A stretch of 64,000 bases of DNA, from NCBI GenBank assembly GCA_022843385.1, contig JALHNT010000028.1, positions 1 through 64,000 on the forward strand. Reading direction: 5' to 3'. How positions within the stretch are numbered: position 1 is the stretch's first letter; each line of letters opens with the position of its first letter. The position numbers and the translations under genes are program-made. The notes beneath the pieces are model-generated. The model was not told the origin of the DNA. It worked only from the letters and a program-made list of their open reading frames with translations, and made no database searches. This DNA is from Anaerolineae bacterium. GTDB lineage: Bacteria; Chloroflexota; Anaerolineae; Aggregatilineales; Phototrophicaceae. Of this stretch, positions 34,538 through 42,684 are shown one piece after another.

Positions 34538-34657
34538 TAAAACTCCCGCAGTGGCCCGTCCACCTGACCAGTACATCGCGCCCAGATTCGACGCTACACT
34601 TGTAATAGGTCGTAATCTTATCTGCCGGCCATTCCACACCCACGGAGTTCGACTCAC
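34538..34657 (+). repeat. Upstream part of tandem duplication, copy A
   Basis: This stretch before the gene at 34658 matches 35072-35187 before the paralogue at 35188. A core at 34592-34616 (CGCTACACTTGTAA-AGGTCGTAAT, one change) is 24/25 identical, so regulatory DNA was duplicated with the gene. Confidence 0.8.
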
Positions 34658-35029
34658 ATGGTTATTCATTCAATCCTCGTCTCGAAACGGGGTGATGACC
34701 CACTGGTGATGATGAAATGGCTGTCGCGAGTCAGCGAAAGCGATGTGATCGCCGCGTTTGAGCAGGTTGACCGCCTGTTGAGCGAAAGCGATGAACCCTG
34801 CTATGTGCTGTTTGACATCACCAGCAGCCTCAACTTCCCCATCAGCGCCACCCTCAAAGGGGCAGCCTTTGGCCCGTATCGCAATCCCCATATGATCGAG
34901 TGGTTGATTGTGGGCAGCAATCCGATCGCGCACTTGATCGAGCGCACCCTGACCAGTGTCACTGGGCGCGACATCGTCCGCTGGTTTGAGAATGAAGCGC
35001 AGGCCCTGGCCCATGCGTCGCTGCAATAG
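34658..35029 (+). CDS. Small protein of unknown function, copy A
   Basis: This 123-residue soluble protein has no recognised domain. Its layout (alternating strand and helix: PCYVLFDITSSLNFPI, then FGPYRNPHMIEWLIVGSNPIAHLIERTLTSVT) could be a STAS/SpoIIAA-like fold, but this is a guess. It is a paralogue of the next gene, with about 65% identity and conserved motifs DVIAAFEQVDRLL, TLKGAAFGPYRN and FENEAQAL. It lies next to a universal stress protein, which hints at a stress link. Confidence 0.6.
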   Translation: MVIHSILVSKRGDDPLVMMKWLSRVSESDVIAAFEQVDRLLSESDEPCYVLFDITSSLNFPISATLKGAAFGPYRNPHMIEWLIVGSNPIAHLIERTLTSVTGRDIVRWFENEAQALAHASLQ

Positions 35030-35071
35030 TCGATGATCGGCATGACCTGGTCGAGCTGCACCTGACGCGAC

Positions 35072-35187
35072 AAAACCCCCGCAATGGCCTGTCCACTTGA
35101 CCAGCGCAGCAACCCGGTTTCACCGCTACACTTGTAACAGGTCGTAATATTTATCAGCCAGCCGCCCACAGAGGGAGTTCGTTCCAC
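35072..35187 (+). repeat. Upstream part of tandem duplication, copy B
   Basis: This counterpart of 34538-34657 includes the core CGCTACACTTGTAACAGGTC at 35124-35143. It lies directly before the paralogue at 35188, so both copies kept the same leader. Confidence 0.8.
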
Positions 35188-35571
35188 ATGCATACCACCA
35201 CTATCCTGGTCTCAAAGCGGGACGATGCCCCGGTTGTCCTGATGACATGGCAGCAGCGAGTCAACGAACGTGATGTGCTGGCTGCCTTTGAACAGGTTGA
35301 CCGGCTGCTGAATGAAAGTGATGGTTCCTGTTATGTGCTGGTTGATATTCGCAGTAATCCCCAGTTTCCGATTGCCGCGACCCTCAAAGGGGCGGCCTTT
35401 GGCCCCTACCGCAACCGCAACATGGCAGAGTGGCTGATTGTGGGTGTCAATCCAATCGCCCGGTTGATCGAGCGAACGCTGACCGGCGTGACGAAGCACG
35501 ACATCGTCCGCTGGTTCGACGATGAAACCGAAGCGCTGGGTTATGTCAGGTGCGTTCAGGATAAGGTGTAA
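35188..35571 (+). CDS. Small protein of unknown function, copy B
   Basis: This 127-residue paralogue of the gene at 34658 has the same core (DVLAAFEQVDRLL, TLKGAAFGPYRN, IARLIERTLTGVT). It differs most at the C-terminus and near residues 40-55. No domain is recognised. The two copies and their leaders are a tandem duplication, so they probably share or have split a single function. Confidence 0.6.
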   Translation: MHTTTILVSKRDDAPVVLMTWQQRVNERDVLAAFEQVDRLLNESDGSCYVLVDIRSNPQFPIAATLKGAAFGPYRNRNMAEWLIVGVNPIARLIERTLTGVTKHDIVRWFDDETEALGYVRCVQDKV

Positions 35572-35580
35572 GTCTCGCGC

Positions 35581-37626
35581 CTAATCCGGCCCCCACCACA
35601 ACCCGATCAGGGTGATCCCCGATATAACGAAACCAACCACCGCCACAGCCATGTCACCATTGGTATAGAACAGGGTTGATGCAATCAGCGCACCGGCGAA
35701 GACGACGGCGCGGGTGGTGCGTTTGCCCTGGTTTTCGATGCGCTGCAACTGGACGCGATAGGCGGCCGTCGGCGTGACGCGTACCGTCAGTTCACCCTTA
35801 TCCAGCTTGCCCAGCACATTGTCGAGCTGCTGCGGCACCGCCACTGCCCGGCTGACGAACATTCGCCCCAGTTCCAACAGGGCGCGCGGTGCATTGCCGT
35901 TGAACAACCCCTGAATCACCGGGAAGCCCAACACATCGGCAGCCGCACCGTTAGTCGCGCCTTCCTTGAGCGTCATGGCGATCATCTTCTGGGCATACGG
36001 TTGCAGCTCCGACCAGGGGTTGAAGTTCTGGTCGAGGCTGGTCGCCATGCCGCTGAGGATGCCCATCGCTCGCCCCAGATAGATGAAGTCCTGCGGCACC
36101 TGGAACGGCATCGAATAGATCAGGTCGTTGAATTCCTTGCCCAGCTCGGCTGCTTCGGTGAAGCTGACGCTCTTGATCTCGGTCATGCTCAGACCCCAGA
36201 CCTGATCGAAGGTGGCTTTGGTGGCTTCGATGATGCGTTCAGTATCCGCCCCTGGCATCAGGAAACCCAACTGCTCGTAGCTCTTGACCAGCCCGGCGGC
36301 GTCGCGGGTGACGATGGCGGTCAGGGTGTTGATGAGGCCGGTAGTGATCTGCGGCGTCAGCGTGCCGATCATGCCGAAGTCGATGAAGATCAGGTAAAAC
36401 TCGCGCCCGGTCTTCGGACGTTTTGCGCCCGGCTGTTCCGGCAGCGGATAGACGAACAGATTGCCGGGGTGCGGGTCGGCGTGGAAGAAGCGTTCCTCAA
36501 ACACCTGCTTCATGTAGCAGTCCATCAGCCGCTTGGCGACGGCGTTGCGGTTGATGCCAGCAGCTTCCAGCGCGGCATAATCGCTGATCTTGATGGTGGT
36601 CACATCCTCGATCACCAGCACCGAGTCGGTGGAATGTTCCGGGTAGACATGCGGGATGTAGATGCCCAGGTCGTCCTTGAACATCGCGGCGAAGCGGGCG
36701 GCGTTCTGCGCCTCATGCAGATACGAGACTTCTTCCAGCAGCACCCGCCCGAATTCCTCGGTCAGGGCGCGCATATCGGCACGGCGGCGGATGAAGCTGA
36801 AGCGGTTGGCGACCAGCGCCACGATCCGCAGCGCGGCCAGATCGGTATAAACGACCTCGCGGATGCCGGGTCGCTGCACCTTGACCACCACTTTGTCGCC
36901 GTTGTGCAGCTTGGCGCGATAGACCTGCCCCAGCGAGGCGGCTGCAATTGGCTCCTCGGCAAAGGCAACGAAGCGCTTCTCAATCGACCCTAGCTCGCGC
37001 CGGACGACTTCGCGAATCTTCTCGTTGGGGATCGACGGGACTTCATCCTGTAGGCCGGCCAGCTCGTTGGTGATGTCTTCTGGCAGCACATCGACGCGGG
37101 TGCTGACGAACTGCCCCAGCTTTATCATCACCCCGCCCATGACGATGGCGAAGTTACGGAAATGACGGGCATACATGACGAAGCGCTGGTCGCTGCCGCG
37201 ATCCACCGCATCCTGCCCAACGATCTTGGGCATGATGTAGTACCACCACAGCACATGGGCGAATAACCGGGCGGCGAATACCAGCGAACGGAAGAAGCGC
37301 ACCTGCATCGCCAGCGAGCGCCCGCGCTTGGGGATGGTGTAGACCACCTCGTTGCCCCGGCCCATGGCATGGATGGGCGAAGGCGGCACACCCTCAGCCG
37401 CCAGCACCGGCACCGGACGATTCAGATGCGCCAGGAATTCCGGCTCACGCACACCATCATGCGTCCCGCCGTTGAGCGAGAAGGCCGGTTCAGCCCCGTC
37501 CAGATCTGACGGGGCTGAACCGTTGAGCGTGGCTGTTGAACGAAGCAGCTCATCAGGCGCGCTGCTTATGTGTCCGTTCGTCCTTGATAAATCGTATGCG
37601 GAGGTCTTGCTGCTCAAATCTTGCAT
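35581..37626 (-). CDS. ABC1/UbiB-like atypical kinase
   Basis: The protein has 681 residues. A central ABC1 (AarF/UbiB) kinase domain runs from about residue 140 to 470. It has the AASLGQVYRAKLHNGDKVVVKVQRPGI motif, the catalytic ADPHPGNLF and the IDFGMIG metal-binding motif. A poorly conserved N-terminal extension of about 130 residues precedes it. Two membrane helices end the chain (RAVVFAGALIASTLFYT and VVGFVISGITLIGLWW). In many bacteria such proteins support quinone or isoprenoid lipid synthesis as ATPases. The start at 37626 overlaps the preceding arsA gene by 74 bp, so they are probably co-expressed. Confidence 0.9.
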   Translation of the reverse strand: MQDLSSKTSAYDLSRTNGHISSAPDELLRSTATLNGSAPSDLDGAEPAFSLNGGTHDGVREPEFLAHLNRPVPVLAAEGVPPSPIHAMGRGNEVVYTIPKRGRSLAMQVRFFRSLVFAARLFAHVLWWYYIMPKIVGQDAVDRGSDQRFVMYARHFRNFAIVMGGVMIKLGQFVSTRVDVLPEDITNELAGLQDEVPSIPNEKIREVVRRELGSIEKRFVAFAEEPIAAASLGQVYRAKLHNGDKVVVKVQRPGIREVVYTDLAALRIVALVANRFSFIRRRADMRALTEEFGRVLLEEVSYLHEAQNAARFAAMFKDDLGIYIPHVYPEHSTDSVLVIEDVTTIKISDYAALEAAGINRNAVAKRLMDCYMKQVFEERFFHADPHPGNLFVYPLPEQPGAKRPKTGREFYLIFIDFGMIGTLTPQITTGLINTLTAIVTRDAAGLVKSYEQLGFLMPGADTERIIEATKATFDQVWGLSMTEIKSVSFTEAAELGKEFNDLIYSMPFQVPQDFIYLGRAMGILSGMATSLDQNFNPWSELQPYAQKMIAMTLKEGATNGAAADVLGFPVIQGLFNGNAPRALLELGRMFVSRAVAVPQQLDNVLGKLDKGELTVRVTPTAAYRVQLQRIENQGKRTTRAVVFAGALIASTLFYTNGDMAVAVVGFVISGITLIGLWWGPD

Positions 37627-38749
37627 CGCCGATCTCTAAATCCCAGAGGGCATACGGTAAAACGATATTGCGCCGGTACGGGCCGACCCGCAGCGTCAGT
37701 TCATCGCGCGAACGGTACAGATCGAGGTCTTCCTTGCTGGCGAAGGGCAGCGGCACGGTCAGGATGAAGTTGCCATCACCGGTGCTGTCGATCTGGTGCG
37801 TCTTGCCATCGAAGAGTTTCTGCGCCGGGTTCTGGTCGCCATAGAGTTCCTGCGCCAGCTTACGCAGCGTCTCCAGCCCGCCGACCTCGCGCCCGAACAG
37901 CGGCGCTTTGTACAGCGGCAGTTCGCCGAAGGCTTCGTGAATGTAGCTCAGGTTGTCTTTCTGATTGGCTTTCCACATGGCGAAGTAAGGATCACTGACT
38001 TCATCCGGGATGATGCGGTTGCACAGGATGGCATCGGTGGCATAGCCGTACAGGTTGAGGTAAGTATAGGTACGCTGGGTTTCCTTGATGACCATCTTCT
38101 CCGGGTTGATGACCAGCCGGATGCTGCTCATCTCCGGGTCGGTCAGCAGCTTGCGCACGTTGTCCAGCGTATCGAACAGAGTTTGCACCTGACCGAAGGC
38201 ATCTTCTTCCGGCACGGCGTCGCCGCGTCGCATCAGCCGGCTGATGGGGCGGATGACCTTGCTCACGCCGCGCGTCAACGTCAGGATGCGCTCGAACCAC
38301 CAGCGGGTGACATCCGGCAGACTGAGCAGCCGCAGCGTTTCGGCGGTGGGGGCGGCATCCACCACCAGCACATCGAACTCGTTTTCCTTGACGTACTTGT
38401 TGATCCACAGCAGGTGCGCCCCTTCTTCCAGGCCGGGCAGGATGGTGACTTCTTCGGCCACCACATCTTCCACGCCCTGTTTACTGAAGAGCGCTACCAT
38501 GTACTTCTGGAACAAGCCCCAGTATTTATCCATCGAGTAGCGGGCATCGACTTCCTGCGCCCACAGATTGGGGTAGATTTCGACCGGTTCCGGGCCGATT
38601 TCTTTTTCGAGCGAGTCGCCCAGGCTGTGGGCGGTATCGGTGCTGATGACGATGGTCTTCAAACCCATCTCGGCGCAGCGCAGGGCAGTCGCGGCGGAGA
38701 TGCTGGTCTTACCGACGCCGCCTTTACCGGTATGGACGATGATACGCAT
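37553..38749 (-). CDS. ArsA/GET3 family ATPase
   Basis: This 398-residue P-loop ATPase has a deviant Walker A (GKGGVGKTS, residues 8-16), switch I TDTAHSLGDSL and switch II VVDAAPTAETLRLL. Only one half is present rather than the tandem pair of classical ArsA, as in GET3/ArsA-like proteins. No arsenite pump is nearby, so arsenic resistance is unlikely, and the substrate is unknown. The ATG at 38749 has AAGGAT in the right place and an extended -10 promoter about 30 bp upstream. Its end overlaps the start of the ABC1 kinase by 74 bp. Confidence 0.9.
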   Translation of the reverse strand: MRIIVHTGKGGVGKTSISAATALRCAEMGLKTIVISTDTAHSLGDSLEKEIGPEPVEIYPNLWAQEVDARYSMDKYWGLFQKYMVALFSKQGVEDVVAEEVTILPGLEEGAHLLWINKYVKENEFDVLVVDAAPTAETLRLLSLPDVTRWWFERILTLTRGVSKVIRPISRLMRRGDAVPEEDAFGQVQTLFDTLDNVRKLLTDPEMSSIRLVINPEKMVIKETQRTYTYLNLYGYATDAILCNRIIPDEVSDPYFAMWKANQKDNLSYIHEAFGELPLYKAPLFGREVGGLETLRKLAQELYGDQNPAQKLFDGKTHQIDSTGDGNFILTVPLPFASKEDLDLYRSRDELTLRVGPYRRNIVLPYALWDLEIGDARFEQQDLRIRFIKDERTHKQRA

Positions 38750-39264
38750 GTGACATCCTTCACGATCTCTTGATTGCATTATACACGAAAGGGGGTGTAT
38801 CCCCCTTGTCTTTAATATACGTATCATGAAGGTGAAAAGTGGCGGGAGAGGCAAATTGTCGGCCGGATAGGCGATTGATGCGCTGGTTGAACAAGAGGGA
38901 GACTGCGCACTTCAGTTCGCGCCAAGATATTTTCTGGAAACGAAAACATCCGACAGTCTTGCCGGATGTCCACTTCACATTCTGTCAGGTGGGCCTTCTC
39001 GGACACAACTCGAACATCGAATCCTCTCCGTAAATACCCTCGAATTCACGTATACTATCGCGTTCCCTCAGAACGACAAACTGAAACGACTCTCGACTGA
39101 GTTGGCTTTTCGGTAGGACGAGAGAGGACTTAGCTCCCTCGACCCACCTTGAAGTATCGCTGCGGAGGGTCAGCTGTACTCCCATGTGCCAGTCTACCAT
39201 GACTGGTGGGAACCGTGACTTTCCTGGCGGTCTCGCTTTGTTGTCGTGAACCGGAGGAAATGCT
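38750..39264. other. Intergenic region, arsA promoter side to parA
   Basis: This 515-bp stretch contains the arsA promoter (38778-38807), an inverted repeat at 38946-38967 (CATCCG and CGGATG), and the hairpin CCAGTC-TACCAT-GACTGG (39189-39206) just before parA. These may be operator or partition sites. No gene was found. Confidence 0.5.
38778..38807 (-). promoter_or_regulatory. Promoter and palindrome for the ArsA-type gene
   Basis: On the minus strand TG-TATAAT (38778-38785) is an extended -10. The palindrome AAGGGGG-TGTAT-CCCCCTT (38789-38807) lies immediately upstream, at the -35 position. It could be an operator. Confidence 0.6.
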
Positions 39265-40089
39265 GTGCATCCAACATTCGTCTTCACCAACCACAAAGGC
39301 GGCGTCGGCAAATCGACATCCGCCACCAATGCGGCATTCGGCATCGCTGGAATGCTGCGTCGCGCTGGGGCTCCAAATGCCCGAGTGCTGTTGATCGACA
39401 CTGACAGTCAGGCACATGCCACCCTGGTCACCACCGGGAGAAAGGACTATGGCGCAGACGACAGTCTTTACACCGTCCTGATGGCAGACCGCCAGAATGC
39501 TCCCCAGACCCTGCTCAACTGCATTGTGCAGTCCACCTGGGATGAGAACCTGCATGTGCTGCCCGCCTCCCCCATGCTGGAAGGCGCGGAGCGCGAATTG
39601 ATGGGTGTCGCTGGCGCACCGTATCGCCTGGCTGATCCTCTGAGCCGTATCCTCAATCGTTATGCCGCCATCGTGATTGATACTCGCCCATCCTTCTCCC
39701 TCATGACCGAGATGGGATTGATCGCCGCAACTGATGCGATTGTGCCTGTCGAACCGCGCTATCTGGAAACGGTCGGGTTGATGAGTGTCATCGGCAAGAT
39801 CAACGACATCCGCGAGGGCTGGCGACAGCCTAATTTGCGTGTCAGCGGCATTCTGGTCACGAAGATGAACATGCGCATTCGAGGTCACAATCACCTGCTG
39901 GACGAACTCAAAGGTCACAGCGTTTTGGGGAAGCTGCTGCTGGGTGTGGTTCCTGCCAATGAGGCGGTGTCGTATGCCCACCAGAACCATCAGAGCCTGT
40001 TCCACTACGATCCAAAAGCGCCTGCCAGCAAAGCCTATGCCCAGTTCGTGGGCAAGCTGGTGCAGCGCATCACCCAAGGTGGTGCCTGA
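39265..40089 (+). CDS. parA: ParA partition ATPase
   Basis: This 274-residue ParA/MinD-family ATPase has the deviant Walker A motif NHKGGVGKSTSATNAAFG near residues 9-26, the switch segment LIDTDSQAHATLVTT and the Asp-bearing VIDTRPSF. It starts at GTG 39265 with GGAGGA just before it. It has no N-terminal helix-turn-helix, so it is the small type. It drives DNA segregation together with the downstream ParB; their genes overlap by one base (TGATG). The pair, next to a replication-like gene, points to a plasmid-type module rather than the chromosomal parAB of a replication-origin region. Confidence 0.9.
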   Translation: MHPTFVFTNHKGGVGKSTSATNAAFGIAGMLRRAGAPNARVLLIDTDSQAHATLVTTGRKDYGADDSLYTVLMADRQNAPQTLLNCIVQSTWDENLHVLPASPMLEGAERELMGVAGAPYRLADPLSRILNRYAAIVIDTRPSFSLMTEMGLIAATDAIVPVEPRYLETVGLMSVIGKINDIREGWRQPNLRVSGILVTKMNMRIRGHNHLLDELKGHSVLGKLLLGVVPANEAVSYAHQNHQSLFHYDPKAPASKAYAQFVGKLVQRITQGGA

Positions 40090-41285
40090 TGCCAGCGAAA
40101 AACCAGACACAGCGGATTGATGAACTCCTGGGCAGTGTGACCGAAGATCTGCTGCTCGGCAATCCACAGCAGTTCGAGGACAAGAGCATCCGGGTCGAAC
40201 GGCTGCTGCTGGAGATGGTGCGACCTGATCCGGTGCAACCGCGACGGGTACTGCCCGAGCCGCTGCACATCGCTTTCCACCAGAACCGGATGACACCGAC
40301 GCAAGCGCTGCGCGAGTTGGTGATGCTGGTGCAGGTGGCAGCTCGGCAGCGAGGACGACCCTTCCGCGATGTGCTGGAACTGCTACCGAACCCGGATGAG
40401 GAAAGTGAGACACAACAGGGAGTGCCGTTGTCGCCAGAAGAGGTCCTGCTGCGGGATCTGGTCAATCTGGCGGTGACGATCCGCGATGATGGGCAGGTCA
40501 ACCCGCTGACGGTGGTGGATGTGTCGCAAGGGGTAAGCCTGCAATTTCGGATCGAGACCGGTGAGCGACGCTACTGGGCGAGCTGGCTGCTGCGTGATTT
40601 CATGGCAGGCTACAGTGGCGACGGGATGATCCCCTGCCTGGTGATCCCGACTGAGCGTTCGTCAGTGTTCCGACAGGCGAAGGAGAACACCGCCCGGAGT
40701 GGGCTATCGGCGATAGCGATGGCGCGGCAGGCGGCTCTGTTGTTATTGACCGTACATGGCTATCCGATCCCGGACACTCCAGTGACGAATGACTTCTACC
40801 GGCAGGCGTTGGATCTGGATCTCCGCAGCAAGCGCGAGTACACCGAAACCGTCCTCAGCGCGATGGGCGGGATTAACAAATCACAATTCAGTCGTTTCAA
40901 ATCATTGCTCCAACTCAGTGATGAAGCGATAGAGCTGGCTGATCGGCATTCGATTGAAGAATACAGACTTCGATATGTGACGGTACTCCTGTCCGACTAT
41001 CATGCTGAAATCGTCCGCCAAATCATTGACTTCAATCTGAGCAGCAAACAAATCAAGGAGTTATGTGAGAGCGATGGAGAGGACATCAAGGCAGACGATT
41101 CGGCGAGCGAAATACCCCAGCAGGCGATCAGGATGGCGAAGGCAACCAAATCGATCAGCTTAACCTCAGCTCAGGATTTTGCTCGCGCACTGATCCAACA
41201 GGAAGGTGATGCGGCAATTGCTCGTATTCGGTTACAAGCGCTTCGTAGGCTAATCGTGGAAGCAGAAGACTTATTGGGTACATGA
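40089..41285 (+). CDS. parB: ParB-like centromere-binding protein
   Basis: The protein has 398 residues. The N-terminal ParB/Srx domain shows VRPDPVQPRRVL near residue 40 and ETGERRYWASWLLR near 160. ENTARSGLSAIAMARQ follows, then a central helix-turn-helix region. Its first 60 residues are divergent, so it is not the chromosomal Spo0J type. It should bind a parS-like site and engage ParA to move the DNA copies apart. No parS consensus was recognised close by. A perfect palindrome follows its stop. Confidence 0.85.
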   Translation: MPAKNQTQRIDELLGSVTEDLLLGNPQQFEDKSIRVERLLLEMVRPDPVQPRRVLPEPLHIAFHQNRMTPTQALRELVMLVQVAARQRGRPFRDVLELLPNPDEESETQQGVPLSPEEVLLRDLVNLAVTIRDDGQVNPLTVVDVSQGVSLQFRIETGERRYWASWLLRDFMAGYSGDGMIPCLVIPTERSSVFRQAKENTARSGLSAIAMARQAALLLLTVHGYPIPDTPVTNDFYRQALDLDLRSKREYTETVLSAMGGINKSQFSRFKSLLQLSDEAIELADRHSIEEYRLRYVTVLLSDYHAEIVRQIIDFNLSSKQIKELCESDGEDIKADDSASEIPQQAIRMAKATKSISLTSAQDFARALIQQEGDAAIARIRLQALRRLIVEAEDLLGT

Positions 41286-41290
41286 TAAAT

Positions 41291-41310
41291 AGGTTGCCGC
41301 GCGGCAACCT
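41291..41310 (+). terminator. Palindrome after parB, likely terminator
   Basis: AGGTTGCCGC-GCGGCAACCT is a perfect 20-bp palindrome 6 bp after the parB stop, followed by TTAGG. The short T-tract makes termination only likely. It could also be a ParB-type binding site. Confidence 0.55.
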
Positions 41311-41400
41311 TTAGGAGTGAGATATGATCAGAAGTCGCAGTCCGCCCTAAGAAACGAATGCCCACCGACTGAAACAGCAGGTGGGCGGGGGACAACAGAC

Positions 41401-41432
41401 GATACATTGCAGTGTGGTAACTTCAATGTATC
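41401..41432. promoter_or_regulatory. Inverted repeat before the replication-like gene
   Basis: The arms GATACATTG (41401-41409) and CAATGTATC (41424-41432) form a perfect 9-bp inverted repeat with a 14-bp spacer, 85 bp before the gene start. It could be an operator or part of an origin. Confidence 0.45.
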
Positions 41433-41517
41433 ACAACCCCCGTCTCCCTGCAACTGCATCCAACACTTTTGTCGCGTTCAACACTCGACCTGTATTCGAC
41501 TTTGCCTGGAGATGATC

Positions 41518-42423
41518 ATGGACAACGTTATGGTGACTCAACAACATGCTCCCTCAACCGACTGGCTGGGGCTGCTGCAAACGCTGGTGCGCCTGCTCCA
41601 GCGACCCGATATTCGCTCGGTGCCAGCTCTGATCGGCAAGCTGCTGACCGACCCCTGCGCTGCCCAGATGTGCCTCAGACTGCTCTACTGGCTGCCTCGC
41701 GCCAAAAAAGCGGGCGGTTGGGTCTACAAATCGGCTCGTGACTGGAATGCTGAGTGCAACCTCTCCCCGGCTCAGATCAAGCGGGTTCACAGTCGCGGTT
41801 ACCTGGAGCAGGTCGGCTTCGTCCGGCAGATGCTCAAAGCCAACGGCAGCCCGACCACCCACTACCGGCTGAACGAGCCGGTGTTCCTGGCGCGGCTGGC
41901 TGAGTTCCTTGACCTGACGCCAGAACAGATCACCCGACTGGTCGGGCAGAATGCGCCGGTTGCCGAGGTGAAACCCACCCCGTCCATCGGGTCAGTTGCG
42001 CCAACCTCATCTGGCGAAAACCGCCCTGCTCAAATGGCGCAAACCGCCGCGACCCTAACAAGTATTACAATACAAGATTCCCAACACGAAATACGACATG
42101 AGCAACAACACCCAGCGGTTGTGGTGGTTGAGGCTGACACAGACCGGGACTGTGAGATCAGGCTGCTGGATGAGCTGCGGCAGATGGGCATCTTGCCAGA
42201 TCAGGGCCGGCAGTTGATGGCAGCCTACGGGTCCGAGCGAGTGCTGGTGGTACTGCGGCAGGCACAGAATCAGGCACGGCTGAACCCGGCTGGTTACCTG
42301 ATCCGAGCCCTACGCGACAATTGGCAGTTCGAGCAACCGAGCTACAACCGCCGTCAGACTGAGCCGGAGCGCGATGCCAGCACCTACATCACCGGTAAGT
42401 ATGCTGAGTTCATCCAGTGGTGA
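41518..42423 (+). CDS. Replication-initiation-like winged-helix protein
   Basis: The protein has 302 residues from ATG 41518 (GGAG 6 bases upstream). Residues about 60-120 form a helix-turn-helix region (AGGWVYKSARDWNAECNLSPAQIKRVHSRGYLEQVGFV), of the kind seen in DNA-replication proteins of plasmids and phages. The C-terminal segment NPAGYLIRALRDNWQF is typical of such initiator or DnaD-like proteins. The middle, about 140-210, is a low-complexity linker. It follows parA-parB on the same strand, which supports a replicon-maintenance module. The exact family is not certain. Confidence 0.6.
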   Translation: MDNVMVTQQHAPSTDWLGLLQTLVRLLQRPDIRSVPALIGKLLTDPCAAQMCLRLLYWLPRAKKAGGWVYKSARDWNAECNLSPAQIKRVHSRGYLEQVGFVRQMLKANGSPTTHYRLNEPVFLARLAEFLDLTPEQITRLVGQNAPVAEVKPTPSIGSVAPTSSGENRPAQMAQTAATLTSITIQDSQHEIRHEQQHPAVVVVEADTDRDCEIRLLDELRQMGILPDQGRQLMAAYGSERVLVVLRQAQNQARLNPAGYLIRALRDNWQFEQPSYNRRQTEPERDASTYITGKYAEFIQW

Positions 42424-42431
42424 GTAGAGAG

Positions 42432-42491
42432 ATGGCGCTGAAGCTGACCGACTATGTCAGATACATGCGCAGCCTGTTGCACTATCCCTGA
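42432..42491 (+). other. Possible truncated small frame after the replication-like gene
   Basis: A frame of 19 codons (MALKLTDYVRYMRSLLHYP) starts 8 bp after the replication-like gene with GAGAG before its ATG. It may be a short peptide or the first piece of a gene whose rest was lost when rearrangements and the IS arrived. The next 190 bp up to the IS hold nothing recognisable. Confidence 0.25.
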
Positions 42492-42684
42492 TTAGCGTTC
42501 CAAACCTACAAAGAATATCCAGCCAAAAAGCGATGTGTATGGCAACAACGAAGCTCGTTATGACCTGTTGTCGGAGGCAAAAATGTCATTCGAATGATCA
42601 ACGATTCTTGTCTGCCGCATCGTATTGACCAAGCAGGATGTTGTTTTCATATGGGATAATGATGCGATTGGTGGGAGTATGATA

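Noticed and set aside
37553..38749. Arsenic resistance function for the ArsA-type gene
   Set aside because: No arsR, arsB or arsC gene nearby, and it has only one ATPase half rather than two.
41323..41349. Tiny frame with good ribosome-binding site after parB (MIRSRSPP)
   Set aside because: Eight codons are too few to support. AGGAG may act in another way or be chance.
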